A stretch of 44,897 nt of DNA from positions 1-44,897 of the forward strand of contig DYGL01000004.1 of the NCBI GenBank assembly GCA_020724725.1, read 5' to 3'. The stretch is from Candidatus Microgenomatus sp. Its GTDB lineage: Bacteria; Patescibacteriota; Microgenomatia; UBA1400; PJMF01. The position numbers and the translations under genes are program-made. Position 1 is the first letter of the stretch, and each line of letters opens with the position of its first letter. Shown one piece after another: positions 27,205-37,283 of the stretch. Below the pieces are notes generated by a model. That model made no database searches, was not told the DNA's origin, and was given only the letters and a program-made list of their open reading frames with translations.

Positions 27205-27881
27205 TAGTTTAATTTCTTACTGACTAAGTCTATAAAAATGTTTATCGAATGACGGTTTTTTTGCCCTTTTTTCTTTGATTGGAGATTATATTTCACAGTG
27301 ACAGGAACTTCCACATAAGATAACTTTTTTCTTTTGATTTGATCTATTATTTCTGAAGCGTGGGCCATTCTATCTTGACTAATGTTTATTAAATGCAGAG
27401 CTTTCTTGTTTAAAGCTCTAAAGCCGTTATGAGTGTCTGTTAATTTAATTTCTGAAAAAATCCAAGTAAAAAAGATACCAATTTTTAAAACGAATTTTCT
27501 AAAAAATGGCATATTTATAGTTTTGCCCAAAAATCTCGAACCCAAAACAACATCAGCTTGATTTTTTAAAATTGGCTCAATCATTCTTGGAATTTCTTCG
27601 CCTAGAAATTGTCCATCAGCATCAAAAGTAATTGTGACTTCTGGATTTATTTTTTTTAGATAATCAAAGCCAGTTTGAATTGCTGCTCCTTGACCCAAAT
27701 TAATACAGTGTTGGAGAGTTATTGCTTTTGGATGCTTGGCTGATTCCAAAGTTGAATCTGTTGAGCCATCGTCCACAAGGACAATTAAATCAACATATTT
27801 AGCTACGCTTTCAATAACTTTTTTTATTTTCAGGGCTTCATTGTGGGCGGGAATAACTGCTGCCACCAGTTTTTTACTCAT
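27204..27881 (-). CDS. GT2-family glycosyltransferase
   Basis: VAAVIPAHNEALKIKKVIESV, LVDDGSTDSTLE, TFDADGQFLGEEIPRMI, LTDTHNGFRALNKKAL. Confidence 0.88.
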   Translation of the reverse strand: MSKKLVAAVIPAHNEALKIKKVIESVAKYVDLIVLVDDGSTDSTLESAKHPKAITLQHCINLGQGAAIQTGFDYLKKINPEVTITFDADGQFLGEEIPRMIEPILKNQADVVLGSRFLGKTINMPFFRKFVLKIGIFFTWIFSEIKLTDTHNGFRALNKKALHLINISQDRMAHASEIIDQIKRKKLSYVEVPVTVKYNLQSKKKGQKNRHSINIFIDLVSKKLN

Positions 27882-29778
27882 ACTTTTTTTTCATTTTATC
27901 AATTACATTTAGTATTTTATCCCCATCTAAATTCAAAGTATCAAAGTACCATTTTAAATTATTATATTGAGGCTCATTTTCTTCTTTAACCAGTTCAAGA
28001 GCCTTTTCCCTTGAAAGGATTCCTTCTCTAATTTGTCTAGATCTAAAGGAGTCGTTTTCAGTAAAACCCTGAACTTGGTAATAAATGTAGTTATAAAAAG
28101 CTGGAGTGCCATCACCAATTCTCCAAGAAGTGCTGGTGTCTTCTGACATTTCCCAGTTGTGCTCTGTGGTCAGAGTTTTGACAATCTCATCTTCTTGCCA
28201 TGGCAAATAATGCCACAAATAAACATAATCATGAGGTTTTAAATAAGTAGAGAAGTAACCAAAAGCTGTGTCAAAAATAGAGCTGTTGAAATAACTTGGA
28301 TTTTTGAGATACTGCCTGCCGTAATAAGAGAGTAGTTTGATTTTATCCAAAGCGGTGATGTTGTGAATCACCCCATCTGGATCAGCTTCTTTGACGCCGC
28401 AAAGTCCTGATTTAAATTCTTCTTTCTCCAGCTCGTTGCCCCGACAATAAATCATTAAGGGAATTTTGTATTTGCGCATAACTTGATCAGCGTAATACTC
28501 ACATTGTTTGTCTCCTTGCATGAATATGGGCACCATGCCTAAGTCAGGATTTTTAATCCAAGCTAAAATGTTTTCTCTAATATCTTTTCTTTTTTTGGCG
28601 ATGTTGGCTGAGACCAGAATTTGTTCAACTCCTAATTTCCCCAAAACTCTAGCTTGATTTCTCCTGCCAAGGTCAGAAATCATGCCCCAGTCGTAAGTAA
28701 AAGCAATTGGATTCAAGCCAAGCTCTTTTTTGATTAAATGTAGCCCATAAGAGCTGTCTCTCCCACCGCTAAAAGCGACCAAGCAGTCAATCTTTCCATT
28801 TTTTCTATATTTTTCTAAAGTTTCTTCTAATTTATTTTTACCTAAATAGCTAATTTTTTTATGCTCTAAACAATAATTACAAACTCCCAGCTCATTAAAT
28901 TTAATGAAAGGAGTTGTTTCTGGCAAAATACATTTACTACAGCGCTTGATTTGATCAATTTTTTGATAGTCGATTTGATGTTTTTTTAAATCCTCTATCT
29001 TGTTGATGAAATGATTTTTTTGAAGCAAAAGACCGTCGCTTTTAGAAAAATCTTTGAGACCATTAATGCTTTCATTTTTTTTGAGATCAAAAACCAACAA
29101 TTCATTTTTAATTTGAGTTGGTTTTGTTAAAAAAATCTTTTCTAAAGTTGATTTTTCAGAAGCAAAATAAACTTCCTCGTTTTTTTTCAAAAAATATAAA
29201 GAACCATTATTGCTATAGAGCAGTAATTGATTTGTTTCTGTTAAAAATAAGGCTAAATTAGCAGTGCCTTCAACTTTTTTGTTAAGTAGCTTCAATAGAA
29301 GTTTTGGCTCCAAAACCTTTTCATTTTTGGTGATTTCATCTTCCAAATAATCTAATAAAACCTGAGTGTCTAGTTCTATTGTTTCGTTTTTGTTTTTTTG
29401 AAAAGATTGATAATTAACAATGATTCCATTATGAATGCCAACGATTTTTTCATTTTTACTTATTACTGGCTGGTTGTTTCTATTGTTTTCCGCATCACCA
29501 TGAGTGGGCATGCGCGTGTGTCCCATGACTAGATTTATTTTTTCTCCAACCAACTCATTTTTGAGTCTTTCGTATTCCTTGCTTTTTAGAAAGCCTTTAA
29601 TATTTTGACTAGATTTAATTAAATCTTTCTGTTTTTCTCCAACCACAAAAAGACCGGCTGCTTCAGAACCCCTTGAAAGAGAGGAGTTGAATAGTTTTTT
29701 AATTGCTGGCTCTAGATCACTAAAATAATAACTCTTTTTAGAATTTTTGGAGTTGATTATGCCGTAGATACCACACAT
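27874..29778 (-). CDS. Fusion: class-II glutamine amidotransferase + WbpG-like N-acetyl sugar amidotransferase
   Basis: N-terminal MCGIYGII (Cys nucleophile), MGHTRMPTHGD; middle CSKCILPETTPFIKFNELGVCNYC; PP-loop CLVAFSGGRDSSYGLHL. Confidence 0.85.
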   Translation of the reverse strand: MCGIYGIINSKNSKKSYYFSDLEPAIKKLFNSSLSRGSEAAGLFVVGEKQKDLIKSSQNIKGFLKSKEYERLKNELVGEKINLVMGHTRMPTHGDAENNRNNQPVISKNEKIVGIHNGIIVNYQSFQKNKNETIELDTQVLLDYLEDEITKNEKVLEPKLLLKLLNKKVEGTANLALFLTETNQLLLYSNNGSLYFLKKNEEVYFASEKSTLEKIFLTKPTQIKNELLVFDLKKNESINGLKDFSKSDGLLLQKNHFINKIEDLKKHQIDYQKIDQIKRCSKCILPETTPFIKFNELGVCNYCLEHKKISYLGKNKLEETLEKYRKNGKIDCLVAFSGGRDSSYGLHLIKKELGLNPIAFTYDWGMISDLGRRNQARVLGKLGVEQILVSANIAKKRKDIRENILAWIKNPDLGMVPIFMQGDKQCEYYADQVMRKYKIPLMIYCRGNELEKEEFKSGLCGVKEADPDGVIHNITALDKIKLLSYYGRQYLKNPSYFNSSIFDTAFGYFSTYLKPHDYVYLWHYLPWQEDEIVKTLTTEHNWEMSEDTSTSWRIGDGTPAFYNYIYYQVQGFTENDSFRSRQIREGILSREKALELVKEENEPQYNNLKWYFDTLNLDGDKILNVIDKMKKKYE

Positions 29779-29785
29779 ATGATTT

Positions 29786-30190
29786 TTATTTTAAATAACA
29801 ATTTTTATCAAAAAGATATATATTTCTATAAGCTTCTTTACCAGATTTAAAAGACATCTTTTCATTTAGGCAATGATCTTTATTTATTATCTCATCTACA
29901 AACGATAAGCCATTAGCTTGCCACCAAAAATTTTTTTCTTGGTCATTAGACCATTGATGAGTGATGAGCAGATATTTGGCGTTTTCTTCTGGTTGAAGTA
30001 ACTCAAATAAACACTTCTTATTGTCACATTGCTTAATAATTCTAGATAACCTAATGAAGTTTAGATTTTTATTTTTTAACTCAATTCTAGTAATTCTTTC
30101 ATCAGTCCAAATGTTAATTGGATGATTTGTTTCTAAACTATCTAAATATTTTTTTGAATGTAAAAAAATATTTGAATAAAGATATTCTTT
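29786..30190 (-). other. Out-of-frame C-terminal continuation of the 30142-31440 gene
   Basis: Open minus-strand frame with no start codon: EYLYSNIFLHSKKYLDSLETNHPINIWTDERITRIELKNKNLNFIRLSRIIKQCDNKKCLFELLQPEENAKYLLITHQWSNDQEKNFWWQANGLSFVDEIINKDHCLNEKMSFKSGKEAYRNIYLFDKNCYLK*. Confidence 0.75.
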
Positions 30191-31440
30191 TTCTGCAAAA
30201 TATAGTAGTTACCTTCTTCCATTGAATCAAATAGCCAGTTTGAAGTGTCGTAGTAAAGGTCCAGGCCTTCTTCTCTATAGTTTTTGAAATTATTTTGAGT
30301 TTGATTAATGCTAAATAAAGTCCAGTAAATAGCTGCAACAATAAAAGACAAGTTAAATATAATTTTTGAGATGATTGATTTGTTTTTTTGATAGATTTCG
30401 TGGAAAATTATTAAAGTATTAATAGTCATTAAGTTTAAAAATAAGTAAAAATAACGACTTTCTATTCCAGGAAAAAAAGAATGGATGATGGACATTATTA
30501 ATATATATAATCCATAACTCTTAGTTTTTTTGAAAAAAGGACTCAAAATCAGAATGAATATTGAGGTTAAAATCATTAAACCATTCATCAATCCTGGTTT
30601 TAGGAGATCCATACCCCACCAGATGAAGCTTTCAGGAAAAAAAGAAGCTCCAAATAGTCCAAAAATATAAACAAAATTTTCAGTTTTAAGCGGTATGGAA
30701 AAAGCCTCATTTATATATTGATTGCCGTAGGGTGCAGAGTTGTTGTTTGTATTGTGAATTGTTTGAAAAATTACCAAGCCAATAGAAAAAATTATGAAAA
30801 AGAATGAATAAGTGTTCTTTTTGAATATGTCTTTAATGAGCTTTTTATAATTATTTTCACTAATTTTTTCTTTAATTTTTTGAAAACTAAATTGATTTAA
30901 AAGATAGACAATCAAAAGAACAAAACCTTCTATTCTTACCAAAAAAGCTAAACTTGTAAAAATAAAAAACATTTTTTTATTAGAATCAATGAAATACAAA
31001 GCTCCCATGGCAAAAAAGACATATAAGCCAACAGTTGTAATGTCCAAGGCATTAATTAGAGTTAAAGGATGAATTGAACAAAGCAAAGCAATTAAAAAAG
31101 CAATTTTTGAACCTAAATTTTTTTTTGCAATTAAATATGTAAAAACTAAAGTGCCGCTAGCAGCGAAGATGTTTAAAAATTTTGCTGCTGCAAAATAGGG
31201 AAAAGCAAAATCAGAGAAAAAAGGTCTAATGATGGCCATTAAAATTGGAGTCAATGGCTGCAATTGAATCATTGATGGTAGTAAAAATCTGGCATATGTT
31301 CTTGCATCACCTATATACTGATAAATATCTCCATGAGGCACTTTAAAATAATCAATATTGAGGAAAAGCACGACAAAATAAATGAGAGCTGCAAAGAAAG
31401 CCAAAATGTCAAAAAATAATTCAATTCTTTTGTTAGTCAT
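30142..31440 (-). CDS. GT-C/GT39-like membrane glycosyltransferase (apparently frameshifted near the C-terminus)
   Basis: Many TM segments; GDIYQYIGDARTYARFLLPS; ends abruptly in an AT-rich tail while adjacent frame continues as coding. Confidence 0.7.
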   Translation of the reverse strand: MTNKRIELFFDILAFFAALIYFVVLFLNIDYFKVPHGDIYQYIGDARTYARFLLPSMIQLQPLTPILMAIIRPFFSDFAFPYFAAAKFLNIFAASGTLVFTYLIAKKNLGSKIAFLIALLCSIHPLTLINALDITTVGLYVFFAMGALYFIDSNKKMFFIFTSLAFLVRIEGFVLLIVYLLNQFSFQKIKEKISENNYKKLIKDIFKKNTYSFFFIIFSIGLVIFQTIHNTNNNSAPYGNQYINEAFSIPLKTENFVYIFGLFGASFFPESFIWWGMDLLKPGLMNGLMILTSIFILILSPFFKKTKSYGLYILIMSIIHSFFPGIESRYFYLFLNLMTINTLIIFHEIYQKNKSIISKIIFNLSFIVAAIYWTLFSINQTQNNFKNYREEGLDLYYDTSNWLFDSMEEGNYYILQKKNIFIQIFFYIQKNI

Positions 31441-31489
31441 GTCTAATCATTGCTATTTTTGATTGTTTTATTGCATACTAAATTTAACA

Positions 31490-33637
31490 GTGTTGCGCTT
31501 TCTTTTCTATCCCAGCTTCTTTTTGCTCTTCTTGGTTTCTTTTTTTCTGATTGAAGGAGACCAACGTTTTTATCTTTTTGCTTTATGGTCAATTTTTCTT
31601 TACTTTTTTACTTTCAAATTCTTGCGTCAAGACAAGAAAACCGTAAGCAACCGCTACACTATTTCAGCTTTAGTAATGGCTTTGTTATTTTCTATAAATA
31701 TTTTCTTTTCTACCATTCCCTCGTTAACTCTAGAAAAATTATTATTTTATTTATTGGCTTTGGCTTTATTTGTTTTTTTTAATCTAATACCAGATAAAAA
31801 ATTTGATAAGTCAAGTTTTTTTTATTATTTAACTCTTAGTTCTTTGGTTTTAAATGCTTTCGTTTTATTTTTTACTTTTGTTGAGGTGCCGCCCAATTTA
31901 TTTCCCAGCATGAATTTGCTGGTTAAGGTTTTTGGTCACAACTACTATGTTTCTTATCTGCTTTTAGCTTTGCCAATTTTTTGGTGGCAATTTCTTTTTG
32001 CAGCAGAGCAAAAATTTATCAGTCAGAAAGAAATGAGAATTTTATCTCTTGTTTTGATTTTATCTTCTTATTTCATCATGATTTTTAGTCTGTCAAGAAT
32101 TTCCATGTTGGTTGGATTTTTACAATTAGCATTAATTTTCTACTTGAATAAAACAAGCTTTATCAAGCTTTTACATAACCAATTTGCTTATGTAGTTGTG
32201 CAGGTTTTTTCTTTAGTTCTTTTGGTTTTGGTAGCTCTTTTTGCAGCTCTGCCTAGTTTTTTTTCTGAGCAAAAGGATTGTCCTCTGAATTTTTCTTACA
32301 AAGAAATGTGTAAGCCAATTTTGCAAAATGATCGTCTTCAATATTGGCAAAAGGCTTTTTGGGTGTGGCAAACTAGCCCAATTTTTGGCACAGGTCTTAA
32401 GACTTTTGGTTTTTCTAGTCGGCAGTTTGTTTTAGAGAATTACAATTTCAGTTCTTATGCTCACAATAATTTTTTTCACAATTTAGCTGAGGGCGGTTTG
32501 GTGACGGGCCTGCCATTTATGGCTTTGATACTTTATTTTCTATGGAGGGCTTTTAAAGTTGTGCTTCGCGATCGTGGTCAAGGGCCTTTATTAAAATTCT
32601 TATTTCTAGCTGTCTCAGCTTCTTTTTTCAATGCCATGTTTGACCTGACTTGGAATTTTTTTGTTATTTTTGCACTGACTTTAATTTTTTTGGCTCTGAT
32701 TTTAAGAGAAGAAAAGTCTAGTTCTGCTTCAAACAGCATTTACCTGAGGTATTTAAATCTAATTTCTTTACTTAGTGTTTTCTTAGCTTTGTCTTACTTT
32801 TTTGCCAGCGTTTTGTTTAATTCTGGCAAAAACAGTCAGTTGGTCAAATTTTTTCCATATTTTGATCAGCACATCCGTAACTCATATCAGGACAAGCGTT
32901 TGGACTCAGCAGATTTTGCTAAAGTTTATTATCTTTATCGTTTTGATCCAGACTTTATTTACAATTATTCACGGGTGGATGGTTTAGATCAGGCCAAAAA
33001 AGCAGAGCTTTTGATTGAGTTGGGCAAGCTCGATCCTATTTATTTGCTCAAAAAAGTTAAATTTGAAGAAATGTCTTACCAAAGTGCCAAACCTTTAGTG
33101 GCAGAATTTACCAAGCTTTTGGTAAGTCATCAAATTCTTAATAATTTAGAACATCTTGATTATTGGCAGCAAAGAAACATGGCAATTGACTTTTTCCATT
33201 TTGGCAATCAGGCTTATCGAGACAATAATCCTCAAGTGTCAGTTTTTTTCTATCAGCAGGCCAAATTATTAAACCCCTTTATTATGGGTGAAATGCAGGC
33301 GGCTTTTTTGTCGACAGAGGAACTAGATCGAGAGCGATTGCTTGAATTCCTTAAGGTTTACGCAGATGCTCCAGCCCAAGATATGGGTCGATATTTTTAT
33401 GACTACATGGAGGCTTATCAAAAAGCTTTACTTTATTTGTTCAATAGCAATCGTATGTCCGAATTTTTTCCTCTCACTGAAAAAATTCTAGAAAAAGAGC
33501 CAAACTTTTCTTGGTTTTTGTGGCGAGAATTGATCGAGTCGAGTCAAACTAAAGAAGAAAAACAGAGACTAGAGCAAGTTTACGAACATTTTAAAAACTT
33601 AGAAACTTGGTCTGATTTTTTGCCTTTAGCAATTTAG
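31490..33637 (+). CDS. O-antigen ligase/Wzy-like protein with C-terminal soluble helical extension
   Basis: TM-rich N-terminus; GTGLKTFGFSSRQFVLENYNFSSYAHNNFFHNLAEGGLVTGLPFMAL; about 250-aa soluble C-terminal part. Track starts at 31463 (TTG); GTG at 31490 is possible. Confidence 0.8.
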   Translation: MLRFLFYPSFFLLFLVSFFLIEGDQRFYLFALWSIFLYFFTFKFLRQDKKTVSNRYTISALVMALLFSINIFFSTIPSLTLEKLLFYLLALALFVFFNLIPDKKFDKSSFFYYLTLSSLVLNAFVLFFTFVEVPPNLFPSMNLLVKVFGHNYYVSYLLLALPIFWWQFLFAAEQKFISQKEMRILSLVLILSSYFIMIFSLSRISMLVGFLQLALIFYLNKTSFIKLLHNQFAYVVVQVFSLVLLVLVALFAALPSFFSEQKDCPLNFSYKEMCKPILQNDRLQYWQKAFWVWQTSPIFGTGLKTFGFSSRQFVLENYNFSSYAHNNFFHNLAEGGLVTGLPFMALILYFLWRAFKVVLRDRGQGPLLKFLFLAVSASFFNAMFDLTWNFFVIFALTLIFLALILREEKSSSASNSIYLRYLNLISLLSVFLALSYFFASVLFNSGKNSQLVKFFPYFDQHIRNSYQDKRLDSADFAKVYYLYRFDPDFIYNYSRVDGLDQAKKAELLIELGKLDPIYLLKKVKFEEMSYQSAKPLVAEFTKLLVSHQILNNLEHLDYWQQRNMAIDFFHFGNQAYRDNNPQVSVFFYQQAKLLNPFIMGEMQAAFLSTEELDRERLLEFLKVYADAPAQDMGRYFYDYMEAYQKALLYLFNSNRMSEFFPLTEKILEKEPNFSWFLWRELIESSQTKEEKQRLEQVYEHFKNLETWSDFLPLAI

Positions 33638-34911
33638 TTAGTTTTTTCCAAAACCACAATTCCAGGGAGCTTCTCTCCACCCAAAAATTCCAATGCGGCG
33701 CCACCAGCAGTGGAAACATGAGTAAAATTATCTCTTAAATTAAATTGATTGATCACAGCGTTAGTTTCGCCACCGCCGAGAATTGTAGTTACACCTCGTT
33801 TTGTATTTTTGGCAATCGCTTTGACAATTTCTTTACTACCCTTCATAAAGAGTTGATTTTCAAAAACTCCTAGCGGGCCATTAAAGAAAATAGTTTTGGC
33901 TTTACTGAGCAAAAACTCATACAGATCAATGGTTTCTGGACCAATATCCAGGTATTGCAGATCTAAATTATTGTCACTGTCTTTGACATTTCTCAAAAGT
34001 TGCAACTTTAAAACATTTTTTTCATCTTTAACTTGACCATTTTTAGCGGCTAAAACGTCAATTGGCAAAACTACGCGAGGAACTGGTATTTTGCTTGCTT
34101 GTTTTTGATCGTGCACATCAACGACAGTGCGCTCAGTTTGGTGTTCCAAAAGGATTTCTTTGGCAATTTTTACATTAAGCTCTGCTTTTTGACCCATAAA
34201 AGAGTGGTGGACTTCAAAACCTGCAGCCTGCAAAAAGGCATTGGCAATGCCTCCTCCCACTAAAACTAGATCAGCCAATTTGGAAAGATTTCTGACAGCA
34301 CTAACCTTATCATCGATCTTAGCGCCACCCAAAACCACAATGAAAGGATGCTTGGCTTTTTCTAGCAAGTTGCTTAGTGCGGTTACTTCTTGTGCCAATC
34401 CAAAACCGGCAAAACTTGGCAAAAGTTTCGCGACTCCGACCACACTAGCATGAGCTCTATGTGAAGCGGAAAAAGCCTCATTAATATAAACTTCAGCTCC
34501 GCTATCATTCACAAGCTCTTTAGCGAAGCGCGCATCATTGACTTCTTCCTCTTTGTGAAAGCGCAAATTTTCCAAGAGTAAAATTTCTCCAGCCTCTAGC
34601 TTCTCAACAGCTTCAGAGACGCTTTTACCAATACACTCATTAACAAAAGAAGTTCTAAGTCCAAACTTTTCTTGCAGACGCTTGGCGACAGGTCCTAAGC
34701 TGAACTCACTCATTACTTGACCATCTGGTCTACCTAGGTGAGAGATCAGGATGACTTTGGCTGCGTGTTTTTGTAAGAAATCTATTAATGGCAATGTTGC
34801 GATGAGACGCTGATCATCTGCAACATGACCATTTTCCAAAGGTACATTAAAATCAACCCGCACTAAAACAGTTTTATTTTTAACATCTGATATTTTGGGA
34901 GTTTTAAGCAT
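33634..34911 (-). CDS. pgk: Phosphoglycerate kinase
   Basis: VLVRVDFNVPLENG, LISHLGRPDG, FVVLGGAKIDDKVSAVRNL, FFNGPLGVFE, TTILGGGETNAVI. Confidence 0.97.
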   Translation of the reverse strand: MLKTPKISDVKNKTVLVRVDFNVPLENGHVADDQRLIATLPLIDFLQKHAAKVILISHLGRPDGQVMSEFSLGPVAKRLQEKFGLRTSFVNECIGKSVSEAVEKLEAGEILLLENLRFHKEEEVNDARFAKELVNDSGAEVYINEAFSASHRAHASVVGVAKLLPSFAGFGLAQEVTALSNLLEKAKHPFIVVLGGAKIDDKVSAVRNLSKLADLVLVGGGIANAFLQAAGFEVHHSFMGQKAELNVKIAKEILLEHQTERTVVDVHDQKQASKIPVPRVVLPIDVLAAKNGQVKDEKNVLKLQLLRNVKDSDNNLDLQYLDIGPETIDLYEFLLSKAKTIFFNGPLGVFENQLFMKGSKEIVKAIAKNTKRGVTTILGGGETNAVINQFNLRDNFTHVSTAGGAALEFLGGEKLPGIVVLEKTN

Positions 34912-35147
34912 AAGTTTTCTTTGTTTTTTTAGAGAGAGTTTTGTGCTTTAAATATGGTCCATTGACGAGGCTGCAGATGAAATTTAACTAGCAATTAGTC
35001 AATAAACAGCCGAGTCACTGAGTGGGAAAAAGATTGTCAATTTAAATGAGCAAGACTTTTAGTCCCACGTGGCCAGATTTAAAGTGCAAAAACTCTCTCT
35101 TTTATGATACAATCTCCAAGTTCAAAAAGAAAGGAACTTTTTACACT

Positions 35148-36260
35148 ATGACTGATAAACCGGTCAAGAAATTACAAACTATGGAGGAGCTCTTAGCTGC
35201 TAATGCAGGTAAGTTGGTGATTCCAAAAAAAGGTGACACCGTCTCTGGTGTGATCGTTGAGAAAAATAAGAAGAGTCTAATTATCGATCTTGGCTCCAAA
35301 ACTGAAGGCATTGTTGCCGAGAAAGAATTTGAGTTTGCTATCGATTTTGTCAAAGAACTCAAGGCAGGTGACAACGTTAAGGCAATCGTCGTTTCCACTG
35401 ATAATGACAAGGGTCAGGTTGTTTTATCCCTCAAGGGAGCTGCTTCTGATGCCAAGTGGGAATATTTCGAAGAAGCCATGGAAAAAGATCAAGAATTAGA
35501 AGCCAAGGGTATCGAGATGAACCGTGGCGGTCTGATTGTTTTGGTCAATGGCGTGCGTGCTTTTGTTCCTTCTAGTCAATTTAGTCGTAAGTACATGGGT
35601 AAAATTCAAAACCTCAAGGGTGTGGCTTTCCCAGTCAAAGCGATCGAAGTTGATCGCGAGAAGAATCGTTTGATCTTTTCCGAGCGTCACGTTAGTGAGG
35701 CCAAGGAATTAGCTCAAAAGGATTTGGCTATTTCCAGCGTTAAAGAAGGCGAGATTTACGAAGGTGTAGTCTCTGGAGTCATGCATTTTGGTCTTTTTGT
35801 GACTGTTGAAGTCCCAGTTAAAGATGATGAAGAGCAAGACAGTATTGGTTACGTTGAGGGTCTGATTCACATTTCTGAAATTTCTTGGGAAAAAGTTAAT
35901 CATCCAAAGGATTACCACAAGATTGGTGACCGTATTAAGGTCAAAGTCTTGGGTATTGATGAGAAAACCAACAAGCTCAATCTCTCTATTAAGCAATTAG
36001 ATGCTGACCCATGGGAAAGTATTGAAGAGCGCTATAGTGTTGGCACCACCTTTACTGGTGAAGTGACTCGCGTTGAGGCTTTTGGAGCTTTTATCAATGT
36101 TGAAAAAGGCGTCGACGCTTTGATTCATGCTTCCAAATTGGAAGGTATGGACCTTAAAGTTGGCGAGAAAGTTACTGTCAACGTTGAAAATGTGGTCCCT
36201 GAGCAAAGACGCATGAGCTTATCTATTGTGGACACCTCAATGCCGATTGCTTACAAGTAA
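35148..36260 (+). CDS. rpsA: 30S ribosomal protein S1-like (multiple S1 domains)
   Basis: Successive S1 domains, e.g. GEIYEGVVSGVMHFGLFVTVE and GTTFTGEVTRVEAFGAFINVEKGVDALIHASKL. Track starts at 35046; ATG at 35148 likely. Confidence 0.9.
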   Translation: MTDKPVKKLQTMEELLAANAGKLVIPKKGDTVSGVIVEKNKKSLIIDLGSKTEGIVAEKEFEFAIDFVKELKAGDNVKAIVVSTDNDKGQVVLSLKGAASDAKWEYFEEAMEKDQELEAKGIEMNRGGLIVLVNGVRAFVPSSQFSRKYMGKIQNLKGVAFPVKAIEVDREKNRLIFSERHVSEAKELAQKDLAISSVKEGEIYEGVVSGVMHFGLFVTVEVPVKDDEEQDSIGYVEGLIHISEISWEKVNHPKDYHKIGDRIKVKVLGIDEKTNKLNLSIKQLDADPWESIEERYSVGTTFTGEVTRVEAFGAFINVEKGVDALIHASKLEGMDLKVGEKVTVNVENVVPEQRRMSLSIVDTSMPIAYK

Positions 36261-36277
36261 ATTTAATCGACAATTAG

Positions 36278-36307
36278 AAAAAGAGCGTCTTTCAAGACGC
36301 TCTTTTT
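36278..36307. terminator. Rho-independent (bidirectional-looking) terminator
   Basis: AAAAAGAGCGTCTTTCAAGACGCTCTTTTT between convergent rpsA and sugar transferase genes. Confidence 0.85.
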
Positions 36308-36314
36308 GTTTTAC

Positions 36315-36965
36315 TTAAAGTTTAAATTTGAAAATAGTTTTGAGTTGTTTGAGGATAATTTTGCCAATTAAATAAATTTCTTCTCTCAGAGTGGCTGTAG
36401 CACTCATTTTTTCTAAGCTTTTCCAGTAGGTCAAAGACTTGTTGTGTTGAGGGTCTAGAGCCCACAGAGAGAAAATTCCTGGCAGTTTTTGATGGCGCCA
36501 TTTATACCAATTAGGTTCTTTGCTTTTGAGAGCGAGAGCTTCTGCTACTGGCAGAGGGCGTGGGCCGATTAGACTCATTTCACCGCGCAAAACATTCAGG
36601 AGTTGTGGTAGCTCATCAAGGCCAGAATTAGAGAGAAATTTGCCAATTTTAATTTGTTTTTTGTAACCTAAAAAATTGATTTCTTTCTCCACAAAACGCG
36701 GGTCATCACTAATCTTAAACATCGGCCAAGGCGCTTCATTTTGTTTGGCGTATTTCTTTTGACTAGACAGAGCGTTTTTTTTCATGCTACGTAGCTTGTA
36801 CATAATAAAAATTTGCTCTTTCCTGCCAAGTCTTTTTTGCTTAAAAATTACAGGTTTACCCAAAAGCCAAAGTAAAAATGGATAGGCGACAACGCTTATT
36901 GGCAAAGAAAGTAACAAAAGAAAACTAGCTCCAGCAAGATCGAATAATCTTTTTTGGTCAAGCAT
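36315..36965 (-). CDS. Bacterial sugar transferase (polyprenyl-phosphate glycosyl-1-phosphate transferase)
   Basis: [68 protein letters not shown]. Confidence 0.95.
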   Translation of the reverse strand: MLDQKRLFDLAGASFLLLLSLPISVVAYPFLLWLLGKPVIFKQKRLGRKEQIFIMYKLRSMKKNALSSQKKYAKQNEAPWPMFKISDDPRFVEKEINFLGYKKQIKIGKFLSNSGLDELPQLLNVLRGEMSLIGPRPLPVAEALALKSKEPNWYKWRHQKLPGIFSLWALDPQHNKSLTYWKSLEKMSATATLREEIYLIGKIILKQLKTIFKFKL

Positions 36966-37051
36966 AAATCAAGCTCCTATTCTAGCCATAATTTGGCAAA
37001 AGACTAGGCGCTAAACTATCTTTTTGAAGCTCAAGATGATATAATTAAGCC

Positions 37052-37216
37052 ATGGCAAAACAAAGAATGATCGTAACCGACGACCAATTATTAATTGACA
37101 TGGATTTATTGTTCAATGCAATTCGCGAAGCCAAAGGTAATTGGCAACAAGTTGAACAAGAAATGAAGCAATACCTAGCGGTGGTGCAAGGCATGACCGA
37201 AGCTAGTGAAGAATAG
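37052..37216 (+). CDS. Small protein, 54 aa
   Basis: Hand-read: MAKQRMIVTDDQLLIDMDLLFNAIREAKGNWQQVEQEMKQYLAVVQGMTEASEE*; TATAAT 6 nt upstream of ATG; below ORF-track cutoff. Confidence 0.55.
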   Translation: MAKQRMIVTDDQLLIDMDLLFNAIREAKGNWQQVEQEMKQYLAVVQGMTEASEE

Positions 37217-37283
37217 ATCAAAACTCTATTTAAAACTTCATAATCAGCTGCTTTGAAATATTCTGCCCTATAAGAAGGTTTTA

